Assembly (NCBI GenBank): GCA_035635075.1
Contig: DASQBT010000071.1
Location: forward strand, 1-10,255
Source: DASQBT01 sp035635075
GTDB lineage: Bacteria; Pseudomonadota; Gammaproteobacteria; Burkholderiales; Thiobacillaceae
Length of the DNA stretch: 10,255 nt
Direction of reading: 5' to 3'
Shown here: positions 1 to 7,245 of the stretch, piece by piece
Numbering within the stretch: the first letter of the stretch is position 1
Layout: each line of letters opens with the position of its first letter
Translations under genes and position numbers: made by a program
The notes under the pieces: generated by a model
What the model was told of the DNA's origin: nothing
The model's input: only the letters and a program-made list of their open reading frames with translations
Databases searched by the model: none

Positions 1-491
1 GCGCGGATTTTCTGCTCGGTCCGGTCATAGTCCCCTTCGCCAAAGTGGCTATAGCAGAGTTCGCCGGCCGGGTTCACCAGGTAAACTGCGGGCCAATAGC
101 GGTTGCCCCATCGGTTCCAAATCGCATGGTCATTGTCCATCACGACCGGATGCAGGATGCGGTGCTCAAGCAGATAGTCCTTAACCCGCCTGGGTTCTGC
201 TTCGTCGGCGAATTCCGGGGTGTGCACCCCGACGATCATCAGGCCCCGCTTTGCGTAGCGCTCTTGCCACTGCTTGATGTAGGGCTCCACGTTGCGGCAG
301 TTGGAGCAGCCGTGGGTCCAGAATTCCACCAAGACCACTTTGCCCCGCAGGCTAGCCAGATCGAGCGGCGCCGAGTTGAACCAGGGTCCCGCGCCGGAAA
401 TGTCCGGCGCAGGAGCGCAGGAATGCGCCGGCAGCGGCCCAGATACCAAGGAGGCGAGGCTTGCCAGCAGAAAACTGCGGCGCGTGATCAT
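1..491 (-). CDS. Tat-exported thioredoxin-like (TlpA/DipZ-type) protein, partial
   Basis: The 163 visible residues are an open frame that runs off the left edge, so the C-terminus is missing. The N-terminus carries a twin-arginine signal (TRRSFLLAS, residues 3-11) followed by a hydrophobic stretch, which predicts export of a folded protein by the Tat pathway. A thioredoxin fold follows. The redox motif is in FWTHGCSNCRNVEPY (C62-S-N-C65), then GVHTPEFADE, DNDHAIWNRWGNRYWPAVYL (with P134 as the probable cis-proline) and HFGEGDYDRTEQ. This order of motifs matches the periplasmic domain of DipZ and related TlpA-like proteins, here as a stand-alone protein without the membrane DsbD-like part. The likely role is periplasmic thiol-disulfide exchange; the substrate is unknown. 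The ATG at 491 is preceded by GGAG with a 7-nt spacer. It is transcribed divergently from the rsuA-like gene. The family call is firm and the exact role is not. Confidence 0.85.
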   Translation of the reverse strand, partial: MITRRSFLLASLASLVSGPLPAHSCAPAPDISGAGPWFNSAPLDLASLRGKVVLVEFWTHGCSNCRNVEPYIKQWQERYAKRGLMIVGVHTPEFADEAEPRRVKDYLLEHRILHPVVMDNDHAIWNRWGNRYWPAVYLVNPAGELCYSHFGEGDYDRTEQKIR

Positions 492-660
492 GGTGTCGCT
501 CCATTTGATGGGAGGAACGGAAGACCATCAAGGATTCGCGAACTTCGTTGAACAAGCGTTCAGACGTTTCGCGGCCCCTGCAACGATTGGTCGTTTTTCA
601 ACGAACCGCCTTACAGGCGCGCGGTAAGATCGGCATTGTAGATGCTCGTTCGCGCCTCTG

Positions 661-1338
661 ATGAACCTCACCCGCCTGCTCCAATCCCAGGGATTTGGCA
701 CTCGCCGCGCCTGCCGGGGCCTGATTGCCGCAGGCCGCGTTGCGGTCGCGGGCGAGCTTATCGCGGATCCTGAGCGCGACGTGAGTGCGGCTGGACTGAA
801 CTTTTTGGTCGACGGAGTAGCCTGGCAGTACCGGGAGAAAGTCTACCTGATGCTCAACAAGCCGGCGGGCTACGAATGCTCGCGTCAGCCCAAACACCAT
901 CCCGGCGTGCTGAGTCTGCTGCCTGCCCCCTTGGTCGAACGGGGTGTGCAACCGGTGGGCCGACTGGATGAGGACACAACCGGCCTGCTGCTGCTGACCG
1001 ATGACGGCGGATTTATCCACGCCTTGGGCTCGTCGAAGAAAAAGGTGCCCAAGGTCTATCGCGTAACGACCAGACATGCAGTCGCCGATAATCAGATCGC
1101 CGCGCTATTGGCCGGCGTGCTGCTCAATGACGAGCCGGTGCCGATTGCCGTCACGGGGGCCGAAAAGCTGGACGAGCATAGCCTGCGGCTAACCATTACC
1201 GGAGGCAAATACCATCAGGTCAAGCGCATGGTGGCGGCCAGCGGCAATCGCGTGGAGGCTTTGCACCGGGAGTCGGTGGGCCCCTACGTATTGCCGACGG
1301 ACCTGGAACCAGGTCAGTGGCGCTGGCTCGACCCGTAG
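661..1338 (+). CDS. rsuA: 16S rRNA pseudouridine synthase, RsuA family
   Basis: This 225-residue protein has the two-part structure of RsuA. An N-terminal S4 RNA-binding domain lies at residues 1-45 (LLQSQGFGTRRACRGLIAAG, then RVAVAGE). A pseudouridine synthase domain follows, starting near YLMLNKPAGYECS. The catalytic motif GRLDEDTTGLLLLTDDG lies at residues 100-116 with D103 as the nucleophilic aspartate. The family's C-terminal block GGKYHQVKRMVAASGNRVEALHRESVG is also present. RsuA converts U516 of 16S rRNA to pseudouridine during small-subunit assembly in the cytoplasm. The length fits E. coli RsuA (231 residues). I chose ATG 661 because the S4 domain begins directly after it, although no clear Shine-Dalgarno sequence precedes it. 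RluB/E/F relatives share the fold, but the C-terminal half resembles RsuA most. It appears to be a single-gene unit. Confidence 0.88.
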   Translation: MNLTRLLQSQGFGTRRACRGLIAAGRVAVAGELIADPERDVSAAGLNFLVDGVAWQYREKVYLMLNKPAGYECSRQPKHHPGVLSLLPAPLVERGVQPVGRLDEDTTGLLLLTDDGGFIHALGSSKKKVPKVYRVTTRHAVADNQIAALLAGVLLNDEPVPIAVTGAEKLDEHSLRLTITGGKYHQVKRMVAASGNRVEALHRESVGPYVLPTDLEPGQWRWLDP

Positions 1339-1339
1339 C

Positions 1340-1398
1340 GATCGGCGCGCAATGAGGTTGCTTCGGCCGCGCGCTTGTAGGCTAATGCGACGCCGATC
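1340..1398. repeat. 8-bp inverted repeat after the rsuA-like gene
   Basis: GATCGGCG at 1340-1347 is the exact reverse complement of CGCCGATC at 1391-1398, with 43 nt between them. The enclosed sequence contains two GCGCGC copies that could pair inside the outer stem. The repeat begins directly after the rsuA-like stop codon and lies between two convergent genes, so a transcription-end or mRNA-stabilising structure is plausible. There is no T-run, so it is not a classical intrinsic terminator. A chance match in GC-rich DNA is possible. Confidence 0.3.
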
Positions 1399-1440
1399 CG
1401 CTTGGCGCTGCGCCTCGCAGGTGTCACGAGTTATTACCGC

Positions 1441-1457
1441 AGCCCGACGCAGGGGCT
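1441..1457 (-). terminator. Weak hairpin after the topA operon
   Basis: AGCCC (1441-1445) and GGGCT (1453-1457) form a 5-bp GC stem with a 7-nt loop. On the minus strand the hairpin begins 4 nt after the stop codon of the last gene in the operon. It is followed by a short AT-containing stretch (GGTAATAA) but no real T-run. The position fits a terminator; the structure is weak. Confidence 0.25.
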
Positions 1458-1461
1458 CGAC

Positions 1462-1857
1462 TCAGTCTTGTTTCGGGCTGTATGGCTTCAGCGCAGCTTC
1501 GAGCGCGCGTTCGGTGACCGGCAGCGGCAGCATCGCGTCGATGGGGCAGCGTTTTTGCAGTAGGTCGATATCGAACTGATGAATCGGCTCGTAGAGGACG
1601 ATGACGCGGGTGTTTGGCAAGCGGGATCTGAGCGCCAGGACGGATTCCAGATTGCTCACCCGGTCGTGGAAGTGGCGTTTGCAGAAATCCGCCACAATCA
1701 CATCCGGCGTGAATTCCCGCAGGCGGGCCTGAGCGCGGCGGGCGGACAGCTCGGTAACGACTTCATAGCCAAGCCGTTCATATAAGGGCCGGAAGTCCGG
1801 ATAGCCGCCCATTTCGATGAGGGAGAGGAGGCGCCCGGCTGAACCCGCGGGCATCAT
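1462..1857 (-). CDS. Degenerate response-regulator receiver-like protein
   Basis: This 131-residue cytoplasmic protein has the alternating strand-helix pattern of a CheY-like receiver and no output domain. The first strand is RLLSLIEMGG (residues 9-18). PDVIVADF (51-58) matches the third strand, with D57 where the phosphoacceptor usually sits. TRVIVLYEP (83-91) matches the fourth, and DAMLPLPVTERALEAAL (107-123) the fifth with its helix. The conserved Lys-Pro of active receivers is replaced by LPLP, and the N-terminal acidic pair is reduced to a single Glu. Phosphorylation switching is therefore doubtful, and the protein may act by binding a partner. It starts 16 nt after the topA stop codon and is probably the last gene of the operon. 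Two ATG codons (1857 and 1854) are possible starts. I recognise the fold but not a named family, and no function can be assigned. Confidence 0.6.
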   Translation of the reverse strand: MMPAGSAGRLLSLIEMGGYPDFRPLYERLGYEVVTELSARRAQARLREFTPDVIVADFCKRHFHDRVSNLESVLALRSRLPNTRVIVLYEPIHQFDIDLLQKRCPIDAMLPLPVTERALEAALKPYSPKQD

Positions 1858-1873
1858 GGCGGGCCCTGGCGCC

Positions 1874-4360
1874 TCAGGCAGCCTTGGCCTTGCGTGCAGG
1901 TCTCTTCGCCGGACCTTTTGCGGCTTTGGCCGCGATCAAGGCAAGCGCCTCATCCAGGCTGAGTGACTCGGGCTCTTGGCTCTTGGGCACCGTGGCGTTG
2001 ACCTTGCCGTGCCTTACATACCAGCCATAGCGGCCGTTAAGCAACTGCACCGGCTTGCCGTCGTCGGGGTGCTTGCCCAGGGTCTTGCCCTCGCCCCCCT
2101 CTCCGCCGCCACGCGGCGCCCGTTCCATGGCCAGCACTTCCACTGCGCGCTGCAGGGCAATGGAATAGACGTCGTCGTCCTTGGGGATGGACTTGAACTT
2201 GCCGTCATGCAGCAGGTAAGGGCCGAAACGACCGATATTGGCGACGATGGGCAGTCCCGTCTGCGGGTGGTGGCCCACTTCGCGCGGCAGCGACAGTAGT
2301 CTCAATGCAGTGGCGAGATCGGCCTGGTCGGTTGGGATGGCCTTGGGCCAGGAGGCGCGGCGTGGCTTGAGCTTCTTGTCTTCCGGGGTTTCGCCGATCT
2401 GGACATAGGGTCCAAAGCGGCCGTTGAGCAGCAGGACATTCTGGCCGCTCTCGGGATCCTGGCCAAGAATGGTGGGGCCTTCCTCGCTCCCGGACAGGGG
2501 CCGGGTGTAGTCGCACTTGGGGTAAGCGGTACAGCCAATAAACAAGCCCTTCTTGCTCGCCTGCATATTGAGCGGGCTGCCGCACTTGGGGCAGGCTTCG
2601 TCGGGAATCGGGCAGCCGCGGTCTACGTCCTGCTTGTGTACCAAGGTATCGCTGAAATCCTTCCAGAACTCCCCCATCAGCCGGGTCCACACCCGCTTCC
2701 CATTGGATACGTCGTCGAGCTTGTCCTCCAGATTCGCGGTAAAGTCGTAATCCACGTAGTGAGTGAAATGCCGGGTAAGAAAACAGCTTACCAGCCGGCC
2801 AATGGGAGTGGGGCTGAAGCGCTTCTTGTCCAGGACAACATATTCCCGGTCCTGCAGGGTGGAGATGATGCTGGCGTAAGTGGAGGGCCGGCCGATGCCG
2901 TATTCCTCCAACGCCTTTACCAGGCTGGCCTCGGTGTAACGCGGCGGCGGTTGGGTGAAATGCTGCTCGCCGTAAAGCCTGTCGACCGGCAGGTCCTGGC
3001 CTTCCTTGAGCGGTGGCAGTTTGGCCTCTTCCTCGTCTTCCTCGCCATCCTGGTAGACCGCGAGGAAGCCCGGAAAGGCGAGGGTCTGCCCGCTGGCGCG
3101 GAAGACGCCCTCGCCAACGGCAATATCGGCCGCCACGGTGTCGAACTGGGCGGCGGTCATTTGCGACGCCACCGCGCGCTTCCAGATCAGTTCATACAAG
3201 CGCAACTGGTCGTGCGACAGAAAATCCTTGAGCGACTCGGGTCGATGCGCGACCGAAGTGGGTCGGATCGCCTCATGCGCTTCCTGGGCGTTCTTGGTCT
3301 TGGCCTTGTAATGCTGGGCGGACGGCGGCAGGTAGCCGGCGTCGAAGTGCCTGCCCACATAGGCGCGGATGTCGGCAATGGCTTCGTTGGCCAGGTTGAC
3401 CGAGTCGGTCCGCATGTAGGTGATCAGGCCGACCGCGCCGCTGCCGATGTCGATGCCTTCGTACAATTGCTGCGCGGTGCGCATCACCCGGTCGGTGGTC
3501 ATGCCCAGTTGCCGCACCGCAGCCTGCTGCAGGGTGGAAGTGGTGAAAGGCGGTGCAGCATGGCGGGCGCGGCGCTTCTTTTCCACCTTGGTGACGCCCG
3601 CCGGCTTGCGCTCCTCAAGATCGGCGGCCTCACCTTCGAGTGAGTCCTGCAGGGCCTTGAGCACCTCGGCTTGGGAGGTTTCGTTTTCGATCGAAAACTG
3701 CTGCAGCTTTTCACTCTTGAACTGCACCAGTCGGGCGCTGAAGCTTTGCTTGTCCTGGTGGCTGTCCAGATGCAAAGTCCAGTATTCGCGCGCCTGGAAT
3801 TTCTCGATTTCGTCCTCGCGCTCAACGATCATGCGCAGGGCCGGGGATTGCACCCGGCCGGCGGACAGACCGGGGCTGATTTTCTTCCACAACAGGGGCG
3901 AGAGGTTGAAACCGACCAGGTAATCGAGCGCACGCCGGGCCTGCTGGGCATTCACCAAGTCCATGGAAACCTCGCGCGGATGGGCGACAGCGTCCCTGAC
4001 CGCGCTCTGGGTAATTTCATAGAATACGATGCGCTTGAGCTTGCCGGGCTTGAGCAACTTGCGCTCACCGAGAATCTCCGCGATGTGCCAGGAAATGGCT
4101 TCGCCTTCCCGGTCCGGGTCGGTGGCGAGCAGGATTTCATCCGCCTTTTTTGCCGCCTTGCAGATCGCCTCCACGTGTTTCGAGTTTCGCTCGATCAACT
4201 GGTATTTCATCGCGAACTGGTTGGCGGGGTCGACCGCACCGGTCTTGGGCTCCAGGTCGCGCACATGGCCGTAAGACGCGAGGATATCGAAATCGTGGCC
4301 CAGGTATTTCTTCAGGGTCTTGGACTTGGACGGTGACTCGACGATGACCAGCTTGCTCAT
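1874..4360 (-). CDS. topA: DNA topoisomerase I (type IA)
   Basis: TopA relaxes negatively supercoiled DNA through a transient 5'-phosphotyrosine break and prevents hypernegative supercoiling behind RNA polymerase. At 828 residues it is slightly shorter than the E. coli enzyme (865). The Toprim domain is at the N-terminus, with VESPSK (E8) and ATDPDREGEA (D81, D83, E85) supplying metal ligands. SAGRVQSPALRMIVERE and the catalytic GLITYMRTDS (Y315, with R317) follow. EEYGIGRPSTYASII lies at about 485-499. The C-terminal region has one four-cysteine zinc ribbon (C590, C593, C610, C616). Three cysteine-free repeats follow, centred on GRFGPYV, GRFGPYL and GRYGWYV (about 647, 710 and 777), and the protein ends in a Lys/Ala-rich tail. 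An acidic run (DGEEDEEEAK, 438-447) marks an exposed loop. The start lies 15 nt after the smg stop codon without a clear Shine-Dalgarno sequence, which suggests translational coupling. Confidence 0.98.
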   Translation of the reverse strand: MSKLVIVESPSKSKTLKKYLGHDFDILASYGHVRDLEPKTGAVDPANQFAMKYQLIERNSKHVEAICKAAKKADEILLATDPDREGEAISWHIAEILGERKLLKPGKLKRIVFYEITQSAVRDAVAHPREVSMDLVNAQQARRALDYLVGFNLSPLLWKKISPGLSAGRVQSPALRMIVEREDEIEKFQAREYWTLHLDSHQDKQSFSARLVQFKSEKLQQFSIENETSQAEVLKALQDSLEGEAADLEERKPAGVTKVEKKRRARHAAPPFTTSTLQQAAVRQLGMTTDRVMRTAQQLYEGIDIGSGAVGLITYMRTDSVNLANEAIADIRAYVGRHFDAGYLPPSAQHYKAKTKNAQEAHEAIRPTSVAHRPESLKDFLSHDQLRLYELIWKRAVASQMTAAQFDTVAADIAVGEGVFRASGQTLAFPGFLAVYQDGEEDEEEAKLPPLKEGQDLPVDRLYGEQHFTQPPPRYTEASLVKALEEYGIGRPSTYASIISTLQDREYVVLDKKRFSPTPIGRLVSCFLTRHFTHYVDYDFTANLEDKLDDVSNGKRVWTRLMGEFWKDFSDTLVHKQDVDRGCPIPDEACPKCGSPLNMQASKKGLFIGCTAYPKCDYTRPLSGSEEGPTILGQDPESGQNVLLLNGRFGPYVQIGETPEDKKLKPRRASWPKAIPTDQADLATALRLLSLPREVGHHPQTGLPIVANIGRFGPYLLHDGKFKSIPKDDDVYSIALQRAVEVLAMERAPRGGGEGGEGKTLGKHPDDGKPVQLLNGRYGWYVRHGKVNATVPKSQEPESLSLDEALALIAAKAAKGPAKRPARKAKAA

Positions 4361-4375
4361 TCAGGAAGTACCGGC

Positions 4376-4822
4376 CTAATGCAACGGATATTCGGTGGGG
4401 TTGATCAGCAGGTCTTCGAGAAACGTGTAGTGCTCGATGAAGCCCCGGCTCCACAGCACGATCAAGGTCATCCAGCGCACATGATCCGGCTCGATCTCTT
4501 CGCCGCCGAGATGGAGCAGGCCATGGATCACCCACTCACGCGACTCGGCATCGAGAATCTGGGCCTGTTCCAGGTAGCGCAGGGTGGACTGGCACTCGCT
4601 GTCCAGGCGATCGGCCTCTTCCGGTGCGAAATGACGAAAGCCGGCCTCGGGCAGCCGGGGATGGCTGGGCGAGACGCTCATGCGGGTAAACCAGTCCAGC
4701 GCGCGGGCAATTTCCGCTTCGTCAAAGCCGGCGGCAAACAGGCGTTGTTCAAGCGCAGGGCGGTCGGGAGTCAGGTCCGCGTGGCGGTAACTTTCGTACA
4801 GATAAACCAGGATTTCGAACAT
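4376..4822 (-). CDS. smg: Smg family protein (DUF494)
   Basis: This 148-residue protein begins MFEILVYLYESY and continues with LEQRLFAAGFDEAEIARALDW. It ends with the conserved block VIHGLLHLGGEEIEPDHVRWMTLIVLWSRG, the hallmark of the Smg/DUF494 family (E. coli Smg is 157 residues). It has no signal peptide or membrane segment and should be a cytoplasmic, mostly helical protein. The biochemical function of Smg is not established. It is found next to dprA in many proteobacteria, and the same holds here: its ATG is 3 nt after the dprA stop and its stop is 15 nt before topA. Co-transcription and translational coupling are likely. The family call is secure; no activity should be inferred from it. 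Confidence 0.93.
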   Translation of the reverse strand: MFEILVYLYESYRHADLTPDRPALEQRLFAAGFDEAEIARALDWFTRMSVSPSHPRLPEAGFRHFAPEEADRLDSECQSTLRYLEQAQILDAESREWVIHGLLHLGGEEIEPDHVRWMTLIVLWSRGFIEHYTFLEDLLINPTEYPLH

Positions 4823-4825
4823 AGA

Positions 4826-5899
4826 TCAGGGAAGTTGTTGGTAACGCCCGCCCGGCAGCTGCGCAATTCGGCCCTCCAGTTCGAGCGCCAACAGCTTGGC
4901 GGAAAGCGTCTCCACCGTCAACCCGGTGATTGTTACCAGGGCGTCGAGGCTGACCGGCTCATGCCCCATGGCCGCAAGCAGGCTATCTTGCGCTCTGGCA
5001 GAGGCGCCGGCCACGGTTGGCATTTGCGGCCAAGCCAGTTCTTCCAGGACGTCTATTGCCGTTTCCACCAGCTTGGCCCCTTGTTTGATGAGCTGGTGAC
5101 AGCCGCGCGACTGTGGGGAATGAATGGATCCCGGTATGGCGAAGACTTCCCGTCCCTGTTCCAGGCCCAGACGGGCGGTAATGAGGGAACCGGAATCGGG
5201 AGCAGCTTCGGCCACCAGCACGCCGCGGCAAAGGCCGCTGATGACCCGGTTGCGCTTGGGGAAATGGCCCGCTGCAGAAGGGCTGCCGAGATTGAACTCC
5301 GACAGCAGCAAGCCCTTGCCGGCAATGTCGTGCGCCAGCGCCTTGTTAGTTGCGGGGTAGACACGGTCAAGTCCGGTTCCGACGACCGCAATGGTGGAAC
5401 CCTCACCCCTTAGTCCGCCGCGGTGCGCGCTGGTATCTATCCCCAGGGCTAGGCCGCTGACAATGGTCAGGCCCGCGCCGGAAAGGGCCTCGGCGAAGGC
5501 TTCGGCATTAACCATGCCCTGGGGAGTGGCATTGCGGGAACCGACAATGGCGAGGGCAGGCCTGCCCAACAACTCCCGGCGGCCGCGCCCATAAAGCACC
5601 GGAGGGGGATCGGGAATTTCCCGCAGCAGCGTTGGGTAGTCGAGGTCTTCCAGCGTGAGCAGGAAGTGCTGGGGCTTTTCCAGCCACTCAAGGGTTTGCA
5701 GCAACAAATCCGGATCGGGCCCGCCTTGCAGCGCTTCAGCCAGACGGGGCGGGAGGACTTGCCTGAGGACGGCGGTCGGTGCGGCGGCAGCCGCATCGAT
5801 CCCGCCAAAGTGCTCGAGCAGCTTTCGAATCGCGCCGTCGCCGACGCCGGGAACCAGGCAGAATTTGAGCCAGGCCTCAGGCGGCGGGCGCTGGCTCAA
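4826..5899 (-). CDS. dprA: DNA processing protein DprA (Smf)
   Basis: DprA binds single-stranded DNA entering during natural transformation, shields it from nucleases and loads RecA onto it. Many non-competent bacteria also carry it. The 357 residues contain an N-terminal helix-hairpin-helix/SAM-like part (CLVPGVGDGAIRKLLEHFG, 14-32). The Rossmann-like DprA core follows, with AIVGSRNATPQG (117-128), SGLALGIDTSAHRG (148-161), FPKRNRVISGL (213-223) and GCHQLIKQGAKLV (266-278). The C-terminus (about 305-357) looks like the winged-helix DML1-like domain. The start is a TTG at 5899. An in-frame TGA, the stop of the upstream LysM gene, lies only 9 nt before it, and no other usual start codon precedes the conserved N-terminus. 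It sits between the LysM gene and smg in the same operon. Whether this organism is transformable cannot be judged from this window. Confidence 0.95.
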   Translation of the reverse strand: MSQRPPPEAWLKFCLVPGVGDGAIRKLLEHFGGIDAAAAAPTAVLRQVLPPRLAEALQGGPDPDLLLQTLEWLEKPQHFLLTLEDLDYPTLLREIPDPPPVLYGRGRRELLGRPALAIVGSRNATPQGMVNAEAFAEALSGAGLTIVSGLALGIDTSAHRGGLRGEGSTIAVVGTGLDRVYPATNKALAHDIAGKGLLLSEFNLGSPSAAGHFPKRNRVISGLCRGVLVAEAAPDSGSLITARLGLEQGREVFAIPGSIHSPQSRGCHQLIKQGAKLVETAIDVLEELAWPQMPTVAGASARAQDSLLAAMGHEPVSLDALVTITGLTVETLSAKLLALELEGRIAQLPGGRYQQLP

Positions 5900-5908
5900 G
5901 CGATGATC

Positions 5909-7102
5909 TCAGGGATTGCGGACCGTATCGAGCAGATGGACCGCTTGATCGGACTGCATGATCAAGGCGTAGGCAACCCTGTCATACACCCGATACACCA
6001 TCAGCAGTCCGCTCCGGGCATCCGGCAGCTTGATGTGGTTTTCGTCCGCGTTGGCAAGACAGGCTGAGCGGTATACGCCCCTGGTGTCGGCGGGCTGATC
6101 ATAGGTCACCTTGCCATCCTTATTGAGGCAGCGTACATCGTTGGTCAACCACGCCGTATCCGGCGCGCCCGCCTTGCTGGCCATCCAGGTGATCCGCTCC
6201 CGCTCTTCCTTGGACAGTTTGACCGTCTCACCCGCCTGATAGATGGCCAGGACCTGGCCCAGGTCAACACCGTCCCGGGAACCGCGATTGATGACCACGG
6301 TCTGGTAGCGGCCGCTATCCGATATGCCCCCGTAGGCTGAAATAATCCGGCCCGTGACGCGCCCCTCGGGCGCATGGGGCGCATACTCGAACGGTACATC
6401 GTCATTGGCGGGCAGCAGCTTGTCCTTTGGCAGGATTTCCTGGGCCGCGCTGGTAATCAGAATCTTTTGCGGGGCGCCGGGCAACAGGGTGCGGGCATCA
6501 CCCAGATATTCCACTTCGTAGCCCAGCACATCACCCGTTTCCGGGTCTTTCAGCGCTTTCCCCGGGCGCAGGATGTTCCAACGAACCACATTGCTTGGGC
6601 CGCCGGTCGCATAGGCAGTGTCGCCTTTGGCCAACACGATGCGCTCTTCGTTGGTGCCAAGGATGAACGGCGCTTTGTCCATGTCGCCGGCAGCCACGAC
6701 GCGGGGCTGGGACAGGAACGGGTGAATGATCGAAACGGGTATGGTGGGGATAGCATTGGTTTCGATCGGGGTTTCGCGCGCGTAAGGCGAAAGCTTGGTG
6801 GTGTTAAGGCCATGTTCCGCGCCCGGCACCAGTCTCAGCCGCGGCTGGGCGCCGGAGCGGTCGAGCACGATCGTGTCGCCCGGGTAAATCCAGTGCGGGT
6901 TCTTGATCTGCTCCCGATTCAAATTCCAGATTTCGGGCCAACGCCAGGGCTTTTTCAGGAAGCGCCCTGATATGTCCCACAAGGTGTCGCCCTTGATGAC
7001 CACATATTTGTCCGGAGCGTCTTCCCGCAATTGAAGTTCATCGGCTAAAGCAGGCAGGGCGAAAGCCGCGAAAAAGGCGACAGCGATCAGGAATTTGCGC
7101 AT
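5909..7102 (-). CDS. Periplasmic LysM domain protein
   Basis: The 397-residue protein starts with a Sec signal peptide (MRKFLIAVAFFAAFALPALA, cleavage expected after residue 20). One LysM domain follows at about 33-81, with YVVIKGDTLWDIS, PWRWPEIWNLN and NPHWIYPGDTIVL, a module that binds peptidoglycan. The remaining 300 residues have no obvious catalytic motif. The part around RIISAYGGISDSGRYQTVVI and RGSRDGVDLGQVLAIY (roughly 250-290) looks like a compact beta domain. It therefore looks like a cell-wall-anchored periplasmic protein, not a hydrolase. LysM proteins of this shape upstream of dprA are common in betaproteobacteria, but their role is unclear. It is the first gene of the presumed five-gene operon, with AAAGGG about 9 nt before its ATG. 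It is transcribed divergently from def. The domain call is certain and the function unknown. Confidence 0.9.
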   Translation of the reverse strand: MRKFLIAVAFFAAFALPALADELQLREDAPDKYVVIKGDTLWDISGRFLKKPWRWPEIWNLNREQIKNPHWIYPGDTIVLDRSGAQPRLRLVPGAEHGLNTTKLSPYARETPIETNAIPTIPVSIIHPFLSQPRVVAAGDMDKAPFILGTNEERIVLAKGDTAYATGGPSNVVRWNILRPGKALKDPETGDVLGYEVEYLGDARTLLPGAPQKILITSAAQEILPKDKLLPANDDVPFEYAPHAPEGRVTGRIISAYGGISDSGRYQTVVINRGSRDGVDLGQVLAIYQAGETVKLSKEERERITWMASKAGAPDTAWLTNDVRCLNKDGKVTYDQPADTRGVYRSACLANADENHIKLPDARSGLLMVYRVYDRVAYALIMQSDQAVHLLDTVRNP

Positions 7103-7117
7103 GGAAGAACCCTTTAT

Positions 7118-7132
7118 TTAGACCTTGTCTAA
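7118..7132. repeat. 6-bp inverted repeat in the LysM gene leader
   Basis: TTAGAC (7118-7123) and GTCTAA (7127-7132) are perfect reverse complements separated by CTT. In the minus-strand transcript this would be a short hairpin lying about 5 nt before the AAAGGG ribosome-binding sequence of the LysM gene. In DNA it could serve as a small operator. The arms are short, so function is uncertain. Confidence 0.35.
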
Positions 7133-7190
7133 TCCGAGATTTATGGAATACTCTTAGTGATAACGGTTGAAATATCATCAGATTTAGCCC

Positions 7191-7214
7191 AACTTTCGAC
7201 TTGCCGTGAAAGTT
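7191..7214. repeat. 7-bp inverted repeat upstream of def
   Basis: AACTTTC (7191-7197) and GAAAGTT (7208-7214) are perfect reverse complements with a 10-nt spacer. The arm centres are about 17 nt apart, so the symmetry could suit a dimeric regulator. The repeat ends 13 nt before the -10-like TTATAG of def, so a bound protein could affect def-fmt transcription. No known regulator consensus is recognised. Confidence 0.35.
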
Positions 7215-7245
7215 TGCACCTAACCTCTTATAGAAACAAGCTTTT

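Larger units (their letters stand above)
7103..7245. promoter_or_regulatory. Divergent control region, LysM-topA operon / def-fmt
   Basis: These 143 bp separate two divergent operons and are clearly more AT-rich than the surrounding genes, as expected for promoters. They must hold at least the promoter of the LysM-dprA-smg-topA operon and that of def-fmt. A TTATAG at 7228-7233 resembles a -10 element for def but has no good -35 partner at the usual distance. On the minus strand I see no convincing -35/-10 pair. Two inverted repeats lie in the region. Confidence 0.5.

Noticed and set aside
548..563. TGAAC-AAGC-GTTCA inverted repeat between the thioredoxin-like gene and the rsuA-like gene
   Set aside because: Arms are only 5 bp and there is no promoter element near it that I can recognise; chance is likely.
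611..642. Possible promoter of the rsuA-like gene (TTACAG with a -10-like TGTAGA)
   Set aside because: The spacing is about 20 nt and both boxes are poor matches, so I cannot support it.
2636..3643. A 335-codon open frame on the plus strand inside topA
   Set aside because: It lies wholly antisense to topA, whose motifs are intact. The sequence has no recognisable domain; long antisense frames are expected in GC-rich genes.
4379..5413. A 344-codon open frame on the plus strand across smg and dprA
   Set aside because: It is antisense to two well-conserved genes and has no recognisable motif.
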